Source of the DNA: Billgrantia bachuensis
GTDB taxonomy: Bacteria > Pseudomonadota > Gammaproteobacteria > Pseudomonadales > Halomonadaceae
Assembly: GCF_011742165.1 (NCBI RefSeq)
Contig: NZ_JAAQTO010000049.1
Span: 1 to 64,000 of the forward strand
Length of the DNA: 64,000 bases
Reading direction: 5' to 3'
Shown here: in pieces, positions 26,256 through 35,232 of the stretch
Layout: every line of letters begins with the position of its first letter
Position numbering within the stretch: the first letter of the stretch is position 1
Made by a program: the position numbers and the translations under genes
Notes under the pieces: generated by a model
The model's database searches: none
The model's input: only the letters and a program-made list of their open reading frames with translations
Told to the model about the DNA's origin: nothing

Positions 26256-27566
26256 TCAGAACCAGGTCAGGCCCACCGAGATGATTACCCCGGTGATGAT
26301 CAGCTGGATCAGGCAGTAGCCCATGATGTCCTTGGCCTTCAGGCCGGCGATGGCGAGCACCGGCAGCGCCCAGAACGGCTGCAGCAGGTTGGTCCAGGCG
26401 TCGCCCCAGGCGACGGCCATGGCCACGCGCGAGACGTCCACGCCGAGCGCCTCGGCCGCCGGCAGCATGACCGGTGCCTGTACCGCCCACTGCCCGCCGC
26501 CGGAGGGCACGAACAGATTGACGATGCCGGCGCTGATGAACGACCAGAACGGCAGCGACGTCTCGGTGGCGAAGGAGATCAGCCCCTCGGACATGGTTTC
26601 CGCCAGTCCCGATTGCACCATGATGGCCATGATGCCGGCATAGAAGGGGAACTGGATGACGATGCCGGCGCCGCCCTTGATCGCCTCGTTGAGGCTCTCC
26701 AGCAGGCTGCGCGGGGTGCGATGCAGCACGATGGCTAGAAACAGGAACATGAAGTTGACGATGTTGAGGTTCAGGCCACCGCCGCGCAGCACGAAGTGGT
26801 CGAGCAGGAAGATTACCCCGGGTATGCCGACCAGCCAGGCGAGGGTGATGCTGTTCTCCAGGCGCTCGGCTGGGCGAGTAATGCGTACTCGCGTGGCGGA
26901 ACCGTCGTCGAGCAGATTGGGGTCGACATAGACGCTGTCCTTGTCGTCGGGCAGCATGGCCCGGTTGACCAACGGAATGGCGACGAACAGGTAGGCCACC
27001 AGTGCCAGGTTGAAGAAGGCGAAGATGGTCGAGCCGGTGCCGATCACGCCGATTTGATCGGCGGTGAAGTGTCCCTCGGTGGCGATGGTCAGAGGGATGG
27101 AGCCGGCCAGGCCCCCGTGCCAGACTACGAAACCGGAGTAGGCGCTGGCCACCAGCAGGCGATAATCGACCCGCACCAGGCGCGCCAGCTCCTTGGCGAA
27201 CAGCGCACCCACCACCAGGCCGAAGCCCCAGTTGATCCAGCTGGCCGCCAACGACACCAGCGTCACCAACAGGATGGCGTGGCCGGCATTCCGGGCCAGG
27301 CCGGCGAGCCGCTGCAGCAGACGCTTGACCGGCGGCGAGCTGGCCAGCATGAAGCCGGTCACCAGAATCAGCAGCATCTGCATGGAAAACGTCAGCAGAT
27401 TCCAGAAGCCATCGCCCCAGAACCGCATCACGGCCAGAGGTGTCTGGCGCTCCACGCCGATGGCAGCGGCAGCGGCGATGATCGTCAACAGCAGCACGAA
27501 GATGAACGGATCCGGCAGGTAACGATCGACCAGCCGGACGGCGGGTCTTGAAAGGAATCTGAGCAT
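26256..27566 (-). CDS. AtoE-type short-chain fatty acid permease
   Basis: Inner-membrane permease of 436 residues with about 11-12 membrane segments. It belongs to the AtoE (PF02667) family, as shown by features such as PDPFIFVLLLTIIAA, ASWINWGFGLVVGALFAKEL, HGGLAGSIPLTIA and FVPSGGGQWAVQAPVMLPAA. E. coli AtoE takes up short-chain fatty acids. The nearby thioesterase is on the same strand but 150 bases away, so a joint function is only a possibility. Confidence 0.9.
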   Translation of the reverse strand: MLRFLSRPAVRLVDRYLPDPFIFVLLLTIIAAAAAIGVERQTPLAVMRFWGDGFWNLLTFSMQMLLILVTGFMLASSPPVKRLLQRLAGLARNAGHAILLVTLVSLAASWINWGFGLVVGALFAKELARLVRVDYRLLVASAYSGFVVWHGGLAGSIPLTIATEGHFTADQIGVIGTGSTIFAFFNLALVAYLFVAIPLVNRAMLPDDKDSVYVDPNLLDDGSATRVRITRPAERLENSITLAWLVGIPGVIFLLDHFVLRGGGLNLNIVNFMFLFLAIVLHRTPRSLLESLNEAIKGGAGIVIQFPFYAGIMAIMVQSGLAETMSEGLISFATETSLPFWSFISAGIVNLFVPSGGGQWAVQAPVMLPAAEALGVDVSRVAMAVAWGDAWTNLLQPFWALPVLAIAGLKAKDIMGYCLIQLIITGVIISVGLTWF

Positions 27567-27656
27567 GGCAGTCGCTTCTTCTGGTTGTCCTGAGTGCGTT
27601 TAGGAAAAGTAGCGCAAACGTATCGCCTTGCCCTAACGATCCGATGTGGCGCGGTT

Positions 27657-29042
27657 TCAACGGCTAGTGCGGAACGGTCGTGACGCTACGCCGGTATCTC
27701 CATGTCGCCAGTGGCTGCGTCGATGGTGCCAATAGTAGCCAACCAGCACCAGCGAGCGCACCACGGTGAAGGAGAGAAACGCCAGCCACAGGGCATGGTT
27801 CTCGTAGCCGGGGGCGGCAAGCGCCCGCGTCAACCACCATATGGGCAGATAGGCGGCCAGGGCGATGAAAATGCTGTTGCGCATCTCGCGAATTGCGGTG
27901 GCACCGATGAACACGCCGTCGAACAGATAGCTCCACACCGCAATCAACGGCATGGCCACCATCCAGGGCAGGTAGTCGCCGGCCGTTTCCCGCACTTCCG
28001 GCAGGCCGGTCAGCAGGGCGATGAGATGATGGCCGCCCAGGGCGAAGGCGAGCGCCGCGATAGCGGCCGTGGTCAGCGAGAACCCGGCGGCAGCGCGCAC
28101 GGCAGAACCGAACTCTTCCCAGCGCTGCCGGCCCACGGCGCGTCCGGTGGTCGCCTCGGCGGCATGGGCGAAGCCATCCAGGGCGTAGCTGATCAGCATG
28201 ATGAACTGCATCAATACGGCATTGGCGGCCAGTATGGTATCGCCCTGTGCCGCTCCCCGCGAGGTGAAGAAGGCCATGGCGAACAGCAGCCCCAAGGTGC
28301 GCAGGAAGAGATTGGCATTGACCTGGAACAGCTCGCCGTAAGCGCGCAAGCGGAACAGCCGCTCGCGCAGGAAGCGGCCCTGCAGCAGCTTCAACTGGCG
28401 GGCGACCAGCCAGGCGCCGAAGGCCAGCGCGGTATAGTCGGCGATCACCGTGGCCCAGGCCACGCCGTCGCTGGTCATGCCGAGCCCGACCACGAACAGC
28501 AGGTCGAGGGCGATGTTGACGCTGTTGGTCAGCACCAGGATGGCCAGCGTCACGCGCGAGTTCTGCTGGCCCAGGAACCAGCCGAGGATGGCGTAGTTGG
28601 CCAGCACCGCCGGTGCCGAAAGGATGCGAATCTGGGCATATTCGGCGGCCAGCCGGGTGGCGACCTCGCTGCCGTCGAGCAGCCATAGGCCAAGGCTTAT
28701 CAGCGGGTTGGAAAACAGGATCAGCAGCGCCCCGATGCCCATGGCCAGCAGTAGCGACTGGCCCAGCAGGTTGCGCACCTCGCTGTCGCTCTCGCGGCCC
28801 ACCGCCTGGGAGGTCAGTCCGGTGGTGCCCATGCGCAAAAAACCGAAGCCCCAGTAGAGGAAACTGAACAGGGTGGCGCCCAGCGTCACGCCGGCCAGGT
28901 AGCGTGAATCCGGCAGGTGGCCGACCACCGCAGTATCCACCAGGCCGAGCAGCGGCACGGTGACATTGGAGAGAATGATCGGCCAGGCCAGGGTCCAGAT
29001 GCGTCGGCGGGCGGAATGGAGAGTCTCGGTGAGCTCGGTCAC
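27657..29042 (-). CDS. MATE family efflux transporter (DinF-like)
   Basis: Multidrug/sodium or proton antiporter, 461 residues, 12 membrane segments. The first helix region (IWTLAWPIILSNVTVPLLGLVDTAVVG) carries the MATE opening and the Asp of the DinF branch, and NANLFLRTLGLLFAMAFFTSRGA starts the second half. Substrates cannot be predicted. It is a single gene, 79 bases upstream of the ferredoxin gene in genome order, with the same orientation. Confidence 0.92.
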   Translation of the reverse strand: MTELTETLHSARRRIWTLAWPIILSNVTVPLLGLVDTAVVGHLPDSRYLAGVTLGATLFSFLYWGFGFLRMGTTGLTSQAVGRESDSEVRNLLGQSLLLAMGIGALLILFSNPLISLGLWLLDGSEVATRLAAEYAQIRILSAPAVLANYAILGWFLGQQNSRVTLAILVLTNSVNIALDLLFVVGLGMTSDGVAWATVIADYTALAFGAWLVARQLKLLQGRFLRERLFRLRAYGELFQVNANLFLRTLGLLFAMAFFTSRGAAQGDTILAANAVLMQFIMLISYALDGFAHAAEATTGRAVGRQRWEEFGSAVRAAAGFSLTTAAIAALAFALGGHHLIALLTGLPEVRETAGDYLPWMVAMPLIAVWSYLFDGVFIGATAIREMRNSIFIALAAYLPIWWLTRALAAPGYENHALWLAFLSFTVVRSLVLVGYYWHHRRSHWRHGDTGVASRPFRTSR

Positions 29043-29121
29043 GCGCTATCTCGGCAATGAGGGTAAACCGCTACGGCACGCGGAAGCGCGGCCCAGTGCT
29101 GTCACTCAGCGTGACGTCGAC

Positions 29122-29373
<252 letters not shown>

Positions 29374-29447
29374 TTACCTCGCGATCGGGCAGGCCGCGTC
29401 CGGCCGTGCCCTGGATAAAGCGTCTCGGAAATCACCGAGTAATACGG

Positions 29448-29951
<504 letters not shown>

Positions 29952-30009
29952 TCAGGAAGGGCTAGGGTAATCACCCGCGACCGAGCCGACAATGCCGTCT
30001 GGACGGGTG

Positions 30010-31914
30010 TCAGTCGTCCAGCTTGCCGAAGGGGTTATCCACCGCCAGTGATACCGGGCGTGAATAGCCGGGAATGCTGATACTAGTGGCACTGACGTCG
30101 AGTTCCGGCCCTTCCAGCACCCCTTCACCGAAGCGGTAGCGCGCCTGGTAGTGCCCGCCATCGGCCTGGGCCAGGTAGGCCTGGCTGACCTGGCGGGTTA
30201 CTTCGCGTCGCTCGCGCCAGGCCGCAACTGCGGCTTCGCCATGGCGTTTCACCAGCAGGCGCTCGGTCACGGCGGGCGACAACACCACACCCGTGGCGTT
30301 GTTGCCGCCGAAGCCCTTGGCATTGATGAAGGCGGCATCGGCAGCGAAGGGCACCGATGTGTCCGAGAAGCGCAGCCGCTCGGCATGGACATCGGCGGCT
30401 ACCGCGTCCAGGGTGGGAATGCCCGGCAGTATGCCATGGGCAAAGCTGCCCAGCGCGCTGGTCAGCTGGTCGCCGGCGGCGCTGCCCTGGGAGTGGCCGA
30501 CGAAGGCCTTCACCGCCACGACCGGCCAATGCTCGATGCCGTTGGCCCGGGCGACCAGGTCGAAGACGTGGGATTCCGTCACACGGTTCTTGGGCGTGCT
30601 GGTACCGTGGGCATGCAGGAAGGTGCGCTCGCGCAGCGCCTCTTCGCCCAGCATATCGCGTACCAATGAGGCCGCCTTGCCCAGGGTGATGTAGTTGCCG
30701 ATACCGGGCGCGGAGATGGAGCGCTTCCAGCCGTCGGCGTTGACGAACACGCCCGGCACGCTGCCGAGGATCTCGGCGCCGAGCTCCAGCGCCAGGGCAT
30801 CGTCGAGCAGCAGCACGAACTGGCTGGCCTCGGCGATGGTGAAGCCGCAGTTGCGCGCGAAGGGGCGGCAGGCGCGCTGATAGTCGGCATCGGTGAGCAG
30901 TTCCAGGGCGTCCAGCGCCTTGAGGCTGTCATCGTCGGCCAGCGCGCCCATGGCGCGAAAGCCCTCGATGATCTCGGGCGTTACCGGGGCGTCGGAAGTG
31001 CCCACCATCACCGCGCGGCGCTGGCCGCTGCGGATGTCTTCGACGCCCAGGCGCAGGTTGTAGAGAAAGCTGGCGCAGGCGCCGAGCACGGCGCCGGTGC
31101 CCCCGACGCTGCCGAGTACGTAGGCGTTGAGGAAGTCGGCGGGCATCTGCCCGTAGCCCAGCGGCATCTGCTTGGAGGTGGCGCGGTTGCCCGAAACGAA
31201 GCTCTTGAGCAGCCCGCCCCAGCCTTCGTCATCGAGCTGACCGATGGAGTTGCCGGCATAGACGGCGATGTCGTCGGGGTCGAGGCGATCGCGCAGGGTC
31301 TCCCACTCCAGGCCGCAACTGGCCAGGCAGTCGCTGGCCGCGAAAATCGACATCGACAGGCCGCGGGGGTGATGAACGCTGCGATAGTAGCGGCTGGGGT
31401 CGAAACCGCTGGGTAGCTGACCGGCGGCTCGCACCTGGGCCGGCCGGGTCTCCGGCAGCAGCACCTCGAGCTCACCCGGTGGTACCGTGACCTCCAGGGT
31501 GTGGCGGTCCAGCTCACGGACCTGCCAGGTCGGCGGCAGCCGTTCGGGCAGTTGGCGGCGGCGAATGCTGAAGGTCAGTTCCGACCCCAGGCCCAGACCG
31601 GCGCGCCGATTGGCCGGCAGTCCGTCGTCATTGAAGCGGGGATCCTCGATGCGCCGGATCAGGGTGTGGTCGAGCACCTGCGCGCGGCAGTTCTCGGCCA
31701 GCCGGCTGGCGGCGATGGGATTTCCGGCGGCATCGTACCAGGCGCCTTCCCGGCAGCTGCCCAGCCCCATCAGCGCGGCCAGGCCAAGCAGCAGGGCTTG
31801 TTGCTCGGCTTCAGGAAGGGCGTCGATCACGGTGCGACGAAATGCTTGATGGCCTGAGGTACGACCGGCAGCGTTGACGCCGCCCATGCCGACGATCACA
31901 GGTAAGTGTGACAA
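30010..31914 (-). CDS. fabY: Beta-ketoacyl-ACP synthase FabY
   Basis: Condensing enzyme that in Pseudomonas aeruginosa starts fatty acid synthesis from acetyl-CoA and malonyl-ACP in place of FabH. The TTG at 31914 gives 634 residues starting (M)SHLPVIVGMGG, which is the P. aeruginosa FabY start and length, and GAGGAAAGC lies upstream at good spacing; the ATG at 31974 would add 20 residues of no family match. The Cys-His-His triad is visible: Cys280 in LGACASFLYN, His436 in HAHGTSTPKN and His474 in VGHSQGSAAG. Confidence 0.93.
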   Translation of the reverse strand: MSHLPVIVGMGGVNAAGRTSGHQAFRRTVIDALPEAEQQALLLGLAALMGLGSCREGAWYDAAGNPIAASRLAENCRAQVLDHTLIRRIEDPRFNDDGLPANRRAGLGLGSELTFSIRRRQLPERLPPTWQVRELDRHTLEVTVPPGELEVLLPETRPAQVRAAGQLPSGFDPSRYYRSVHHPRGLSMSIFAASDCLASCGLEWETLRDRLDPDDIAVYAGNSIGQLDDEGWGGLLKSFVSGNRATSKQMPLGYGQMPADFLNAYVLGSVGGTGAVLGACASFLYNLRLGVEDIRSGQRRAVMVGTSDAPVTPEIIEGFRAMGALADDDSLKALDALELLTDADYQRACRPFARNCGFTIAEASQFVLLLDDALALELGAEILGSVPGVFVNADGWKRSISAPGIGNYITLGKAASLVRDMLGEEALRERTFLHAHGTSTPKNRVTESHVFDLVARANGIEHWPVVAVKAFVGHSQGSAAGDQLTSALGSFAHGILPGIPTLDAVAADVHAERLRFSDTSVPFAADAAFINAKGFGGNNATGVVLSPAVTERLLVKRHGEAAVAAWRERREVTRQVSQAYLAQADGGHYQARYRFGEGVLEGPELDVSATSISIPGYSRPVSLAVDNPFGKLDD

Positions 31915-32043
31915 GCCGCTTTCCTCGTTATGCTGTTCGTGCGAGTCGGTAATATAGATAAGGGAGACGATCATAGCACCCGCCTCGGGACGCCGTCATG
32001 GGCGTGCGGCGCAAGTTCTGGACGACAGGTATAAAACAAACGT

Positions 32044-32072
32044 TTGAAATGAGGCGCGAAAAGCGCTATGCT
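32044..32072 (+). promoter_or_regulatory. Sigma-70 promoter of a short terminated transcript
   Basis: TTGAAA (32044-32049) and TATGCT (32067-32072) are separated by exactly 17 bases. The palindrome CAAACGTTTG (32037-32046) overlaps the -35 box and could be an operator. Transcription would start near 32079 and meet a terminator at 32139. Confidence 0.6.
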
Positions 32073-32078
32073 GACGAT

Positions 32079-32139
32079 GCTGTTTGAGTCATACGAGTGG
32101 GTATGTGGGCGCTCCCGATCTTGGGTGCGCCTTTTTTTT
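32079..32139 (+). ncRNA. Candidate small RNA of about 60 nt
   Basis: Between divergent fabY and the methyltransferase gene, a good sigma-70 promoter is followed about 60 bases later by an intrinsic terminator with eight T. The downstream gene has its own extended -10 (TGCTAGAAT), so the short transcript need not be its leader. The 5' part (GCTGTTTGAGTCATACGAGTGGGTATGTG) is unstructured to the eye, and the 3' part is the terminator, the usual plan of an Hfq-dependent small RNA. An attenuator leader is the alternative. No known RNA family was recognised. Confidence 0.45.
32108..32139 (+). terminator. Rho-independent terminator of the small transcript
   Basis: GGCGCTCCC and GGGTGCGCC pair (one internal T/T mismatch) around GATCTT and are followed by eight T residues at 32132-32139. 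This is the most canonical terminator in the window, yet it lies upstream of a + strand gene and downstream of no annotated + strand gene. Confidence 0.85.
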
Positions 32140-32163
32140 GCTCCTCGCCTGTTGCGCCATGGC

Positions 32164-32172
32164 TGCTAGAAT
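32164..32172 (+). promoter_or_regulatory. Extended -10 promoter for the methyltransferase gene
   Basis: TGCTAGAAT matches an extended -10 element (TG-N-TATAAT type). It is 34 bases upstream of the ATG at 32206 and lies beyond the terminator at 32108-32139, so the gene can be transcribed independently of the upstream short RNA. No good -35 is present, as is allowed for extended -10 promoters. Confidence 0.4.
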
Positions 32173-32205
32173 GGCCAGTTCGTCAGCTACCGAACCGCTT
32201 CCGCC

Positions 32206-32913
32206 ATGCATGCCACCTCCCGTGCCATCGCGACCAACCAGCTCGGCCCGCACAAGGATGTTGCGCGTAGAGTCGAGCGCGCCCTGGTCCACCCCCTGCG
32301 CAAGCCCGTGGCCGAGCACACCCGTGAGGCGTTCGAGCGTGCCCGCGCCTGGTACGAGCGCGAAGGCGGGCGCCGCCCGCTGATCCTCGATGCCGGTTGT
32401 GGCGTGGGGCTGTCGACGCGGCAACTGGCCGAACGTTTCGACGATCATTTGGTCATCGGCGTGGATCGCAGTGCCGACCGGCTCTCGCGGGAGCATGGCG
32501 AGGTGGGAAGCAATGCCATGCTGGTGCGTGCCGACCTGGTGGACTTCTGGCGCCTGGCGCTGGCCGCCGGTTGGCAGCCGGCGCGGCACTATCTGCTCTA
32601 CCCCAACCCCTATCCCAAGTCGGCGCACCTCAAGCAGCGCTGGCATGGTCACCCGGTGCTGCCGGTGATTCTGGCGCTTGGCGGTCGGCTGGAGCTGCGC
32701 TCCAACTGGCAACTCTACGTGGAGGAGTTCGCCCAGGCATTGAAGCAGGTCACCGCCGTGGCCGCTGCGGTGGAACCCTTCGTTCCCGGCGAGCGCTACC
32801 TGACGCCTTTTGAACGCAAGTACCACCTCAGCGGTCAGTCTCTCTGGCGTCTGGTGGCGGACTTGCCCCACGCGCCGCAGCTGGTCCCCGATGGGGTAGA
32901 GGAGGTCGATTGA
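32206..32913 (+). CDS. TrmB-like SAM-dependent methyltransferase
   Basis: Cytoplasmic methyltransferase of 235 residues. SAM motif I is ILDAGCGVGLSTRQLAERF near residue 60, followed by VIGVDRSADRL. The motif LLYPNPYPKSAHLKQRWHGHP resembles the PDPWPKxRHxKRR motif of tRNA (guanine-N7) methyltransferase TrmB, but with Pro-Asn for Pro-Asp and Tyr for Trp. It may therefore be a TrmB paralogue with altered specificity, or another RNA methyltransferase. The stop overlaps the start of the SMR gene (TGATG), implying a two-gene operon. Confidence 0.8.
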   Translation: MHATSRAIATNQLGPHKDVARRVERALVHPLRKPVAEHTREAFERARAWYEREGGRRPLILDAGCGVGLSTRQLAERFDDHLVIGVDRSADRLSREHGEVGSNAMLVRADLVDFWRLALAAGWQPARHYLLYPNPYPKSAHLKQRWHGHPVLPVILALGGRLELRSNWQLYVEEFAQALKQVTAVAAAVEPFVPGERYLTPFERKYHLSGQSLWRLVADLPHAPQLVPDGVEEVD

Positions 32914-33242
32914 TGGCGTTCGTCTATCTGGCATTGGCGATCGTGGCGGAAGTCGTCGCCACGAGTGCGCTCAAGGCCACCGATGGCTTTACCCGCCTAG
33001 TCCCCAGCCTGGTGGTAGTGGTCGGCTATACGATCGCCTTCTTCATGCTGTCGCTCGTGCTGCGTACCATCCCGGTCGGCATCGCCTATGCAATCTGGGC
33101 CGGCCTGGGTATCGTGCTGGTGGCCCTGGTCGGGGTCGTGGTGTATGGCCAACGACCCGACCTGCCGGCGGTGCTGGGTATCGGCCTGATCATCGCCGGC
33201 GTGGTGGTGATCCAGCTCTTTTCACGTATTTCTGCCCATTGA
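32913..33242 (+). CDS. Small multidrug resistance (SMR) family transporter
   Basis: Four-helix inner-membrane pump of 109 residues that works as a dimer. The proton/substrate Glu is present in the first helix (LALAIVAEVVATSALKATDG, EmrE Glu14 equivalent), and GIAYAIWAGLGIVLVALVG is the conserved third-helix motif. It is in the EmrE/QacE branch by this motif rather than GdnD/SugE, though substrate range is not certain. Start and stop overlap with the methyltransferase gene by one base. Confidence 0.93.
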   Translation: MAFVYLALAIVAEVVATSALKATDGFTRLVPSLVVVVGYTIAFFMLSLVLRTIPVGIAYAIWAGLGIVLVALVGVVVYGQRPDLPAVLGIGLIIAGVVVIQLFSRISAH

Positions 33243-33263
33243 TTCGGCTTCGTTGAGTTCTGG

Positions 33264-34742
33264 ATGGATCGTATCGTCATGATGTCTCGTACCGCTGTCA
33301 GGCTGCGTAGCCTGGCCCTGCTTTGTGGACTATGGCTCCCCCTGGCTGCTTCCGGGGCAGGTTTTCCGGAGCTGGGGAAAATGCTCGAGAAGGGTTTCCT
33401 GATCAGCGCCGAGGCCCGACTGCTGGGGGATGGTGGACGTTCCGGTGAGGTGCTGGGCGCCATCGAACCGGGACTTCAGCTGTCGCCGGCCTCGGTGTCC
33501 AAGGCCTACCTGGCGGCGGCGGCACTAGATCGCTGGGGGCCCCAGCATCGCTTCACCACGCGACTGGTCAGCGCCGCCGAACTCGGTGCCGACGGCGTGT
33601 TGCGCGGTGATCTGATCCTCGATGGCGGCGGCGACCCTGCGCTTGCCAGCGAGGGCCTGTGGCGATTGACCCAGCGACTGCATCAGGCCGGCGTGCGCGA
33701 GGTCGAGGGGCGCCTGGTGGTCAGCCAATGGCGCTTCGGGCCGGTGGAGTGCATCACTACCGATCGTTGTCAGGCGCAGTCGCGCGCCGCCAACAGCTAC
33801 AGTGCGCTGCTCTCCTCGGCCGGGGTCAACCATGGCAACTGGTGCGTCAACGTGGCGCCGGGCTCCGCGGCCGGAGAGCCCGCACGGGTCTTCAGCTGCG
33901 ATAGCCAGACCCTGATAGTGGGCATCGATAATCAGCTCGAGACGCGCCCACCCGGCAGCGCTACCGAGTTCAGCGCCGAGCGCGTCACCCGGGAAGACGG
34001 GGATGTCATGCTACTGCGTGGCCACATTGCGCTCGATGCGGCGCCTCGCGATGTCTACCGTGCCAGTGGCGACCCCGCGCGCCAAACGGCGCGTACCCTT
34101 TCGGCCATGCTAGAGCAGGCGGGAATCGCCATCGGCAATGGTTTCGTCACCAGCATCGAGCCACCTTCCGCTTCCGCCCGCACCCTGGCAGAAGTGGAGG
34201 GCAGGACGATGCAGGAGCTGTTGCTGCACATCATGAACTACTCCAACAACTTCATGGCCGACGTGCTGGCGCTCAATCTTGTCGATACGCCACGGGCGAC
34301 CCTGCTCCAGGCGGGGGAGGCGATCCAGGACTACGTGGCCGGGCTGCCGGACCATGGCCCGGTGATCATGCTCAGCGGCAGTGGCCTGACCACCGAAAAC
34401 CGCACCTCGGCACAGGGTGCCAACGCGTTGCTGGAAAGCATGTTCCACCGGACCTCGCTGTTCCCCAGTTTCGTTGCCAGCTTCCAGTCGCCGGTCAATG
34501 GCGTGTCGCGTTTCATTCGCCGTGGCTCGCCGCTGGTCCAGGATCACATCATGCTCAAGACCGGCACCCTCAACCAGCCCCACGCGGTGCGCGCCGCCAG
34601 CGGTTACTTCCGCACCCGCTCGGGGCGCTGGGGCGTGTTCACGGTGTTGGTCAACGGCACCGCATCCACGCCTTGGCTCAACTGGGCCCAGGTGCTGGAC
34701 CCCCTGTCCCGGGACCTGGAGCGCATGATCGCGGCGCACTGA
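33264..34742 (+). CDS. dacB: D-alanyl-D-alanine carboxypeptidase/endopeptidase (PBP4-type)
   Basis: Periplasmic serine peptidase of family S13, 492 residues, which trims peptidoglycan peptides. The catalytic motifs are all seen: SxxK in LSPASVSKAYLAAA near residue 76, SxN in MNYSNNFMAD near 324 and KTG in HIMLKTGTLNQ near 432. A signal peptide occupies about residues 1-32 (hydrophobic LALLCGLWLPLAASGAG). The start could also be ATG at 33279 or 33282. It follows the SMR gene by 21 bases on the same strand. Confidence 0.9.
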   Translation: MDRIVMMSRTAVRLRSLALLCGLWLPLAASGAGFPELGKMLEKGFLISAEARLLGDGGRSGEVLGAIEPGLQLSPASVSKAYLAAAALDRWGPQHRFTTRLVSAAELGADGVLRGDLILDGGGDPALASEGLWRLTQRLHQAGVREVEGRLVVSQWRFGPVECITTDRCQAQSRAANSYSALLSSAGVNHGNWCVNVAPGSAAGEPARVFSCDSQTLIVGIDNQLETRPPGSATEFSAERVTREDGDVMLLRGHIALDAAPRDVYRASGDPARQTARTLSAMLEQAGIAIGNGFVTSIEPPSASARTLAEVEGRTMQELLLHIMNYSNNFMADVLALNLVDTPRATLLQAGEAIQDYVAGLPDHGPVIMLSGSGLTTENRTSAQGANALLESMFHRTSLFPSFVASFQSPVNGVSRFIRRGSPLVQDHIMLKTGTLNQPHAVRAASGYFRTRSGRWGVFTVLVNGTASTPWLNWAQVLDPLSRDLERMIAAH

Positions 34743-34773
34743 GGCCTACCCGCAAGTTAAGGATAGCGAGACG

Positions 34774-35145
34774 ATGAAACCAGCGCGTACCGGATGGCGG
34801 CACCTCTTCGATGCCACGGGCTATTCGCTCAAGGGGCTCAAGTTCGCCTTTCGCCACGAGACGGCGTTTCGGCAGGAACTGGCCCTGTGCGTGGTCATGC
34901 TGCCGCTGGCCTGGTGGGTTGGCTCCGGGCCGGTGGAGTGGATCCTGCTGGTGGGCAGCTGCCTGCTGGTACTCACCGTGGAGCTGATCAACAGTGCCAT
35001 CGAGAGTGTGGTGGACCGCATCGGCACCGAGCACCACGAGCTGTCGGGGCGCGCCAAGGACATCGGTTCGGCGGCGGTAATGATCGCGCTGGTAGCCGCC
35101 GGCCTCACCTGGGGGCTGCTCGTCTGGCAGAAATTCTTCGGCTGA
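34774..35145 (+). CDS. dgkA: Diacylglycerol kinase
   Basis: Small integral-membrane kinase of 123 residues (E. coli DgkA 122) that recycles diacylglycerol to phosphatidic acid. The family signature ELINSAIESVVDRIG is present with its catalytic Glu and Asn, and there are three membrane segments. The start MKPARTGWRHLF has TTAAGGATAGC upstream. It lies between dacB and glnE on the same strand. Confidence 0.96.
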   Translation: MKPARTGWRHLFDATGYSLKGLKFAFRHETAFRQELALCVVMLPLAWWVGSGPVEWILLVGSCLLVLTVELINSAIESVVDRIGTEHHELSGRAKDIGSAAVMIALVAAGLTWGLLVWQKFFG

Positions 35146-35232
35146 ATTCCGCAACGCCATGCTTCAGGGGTGCCCCAGCGTCAGCGCCTTCGATATGCTG
35201 AGGGTAACCCAGCTGCGACAAGGCCCGTTGCC

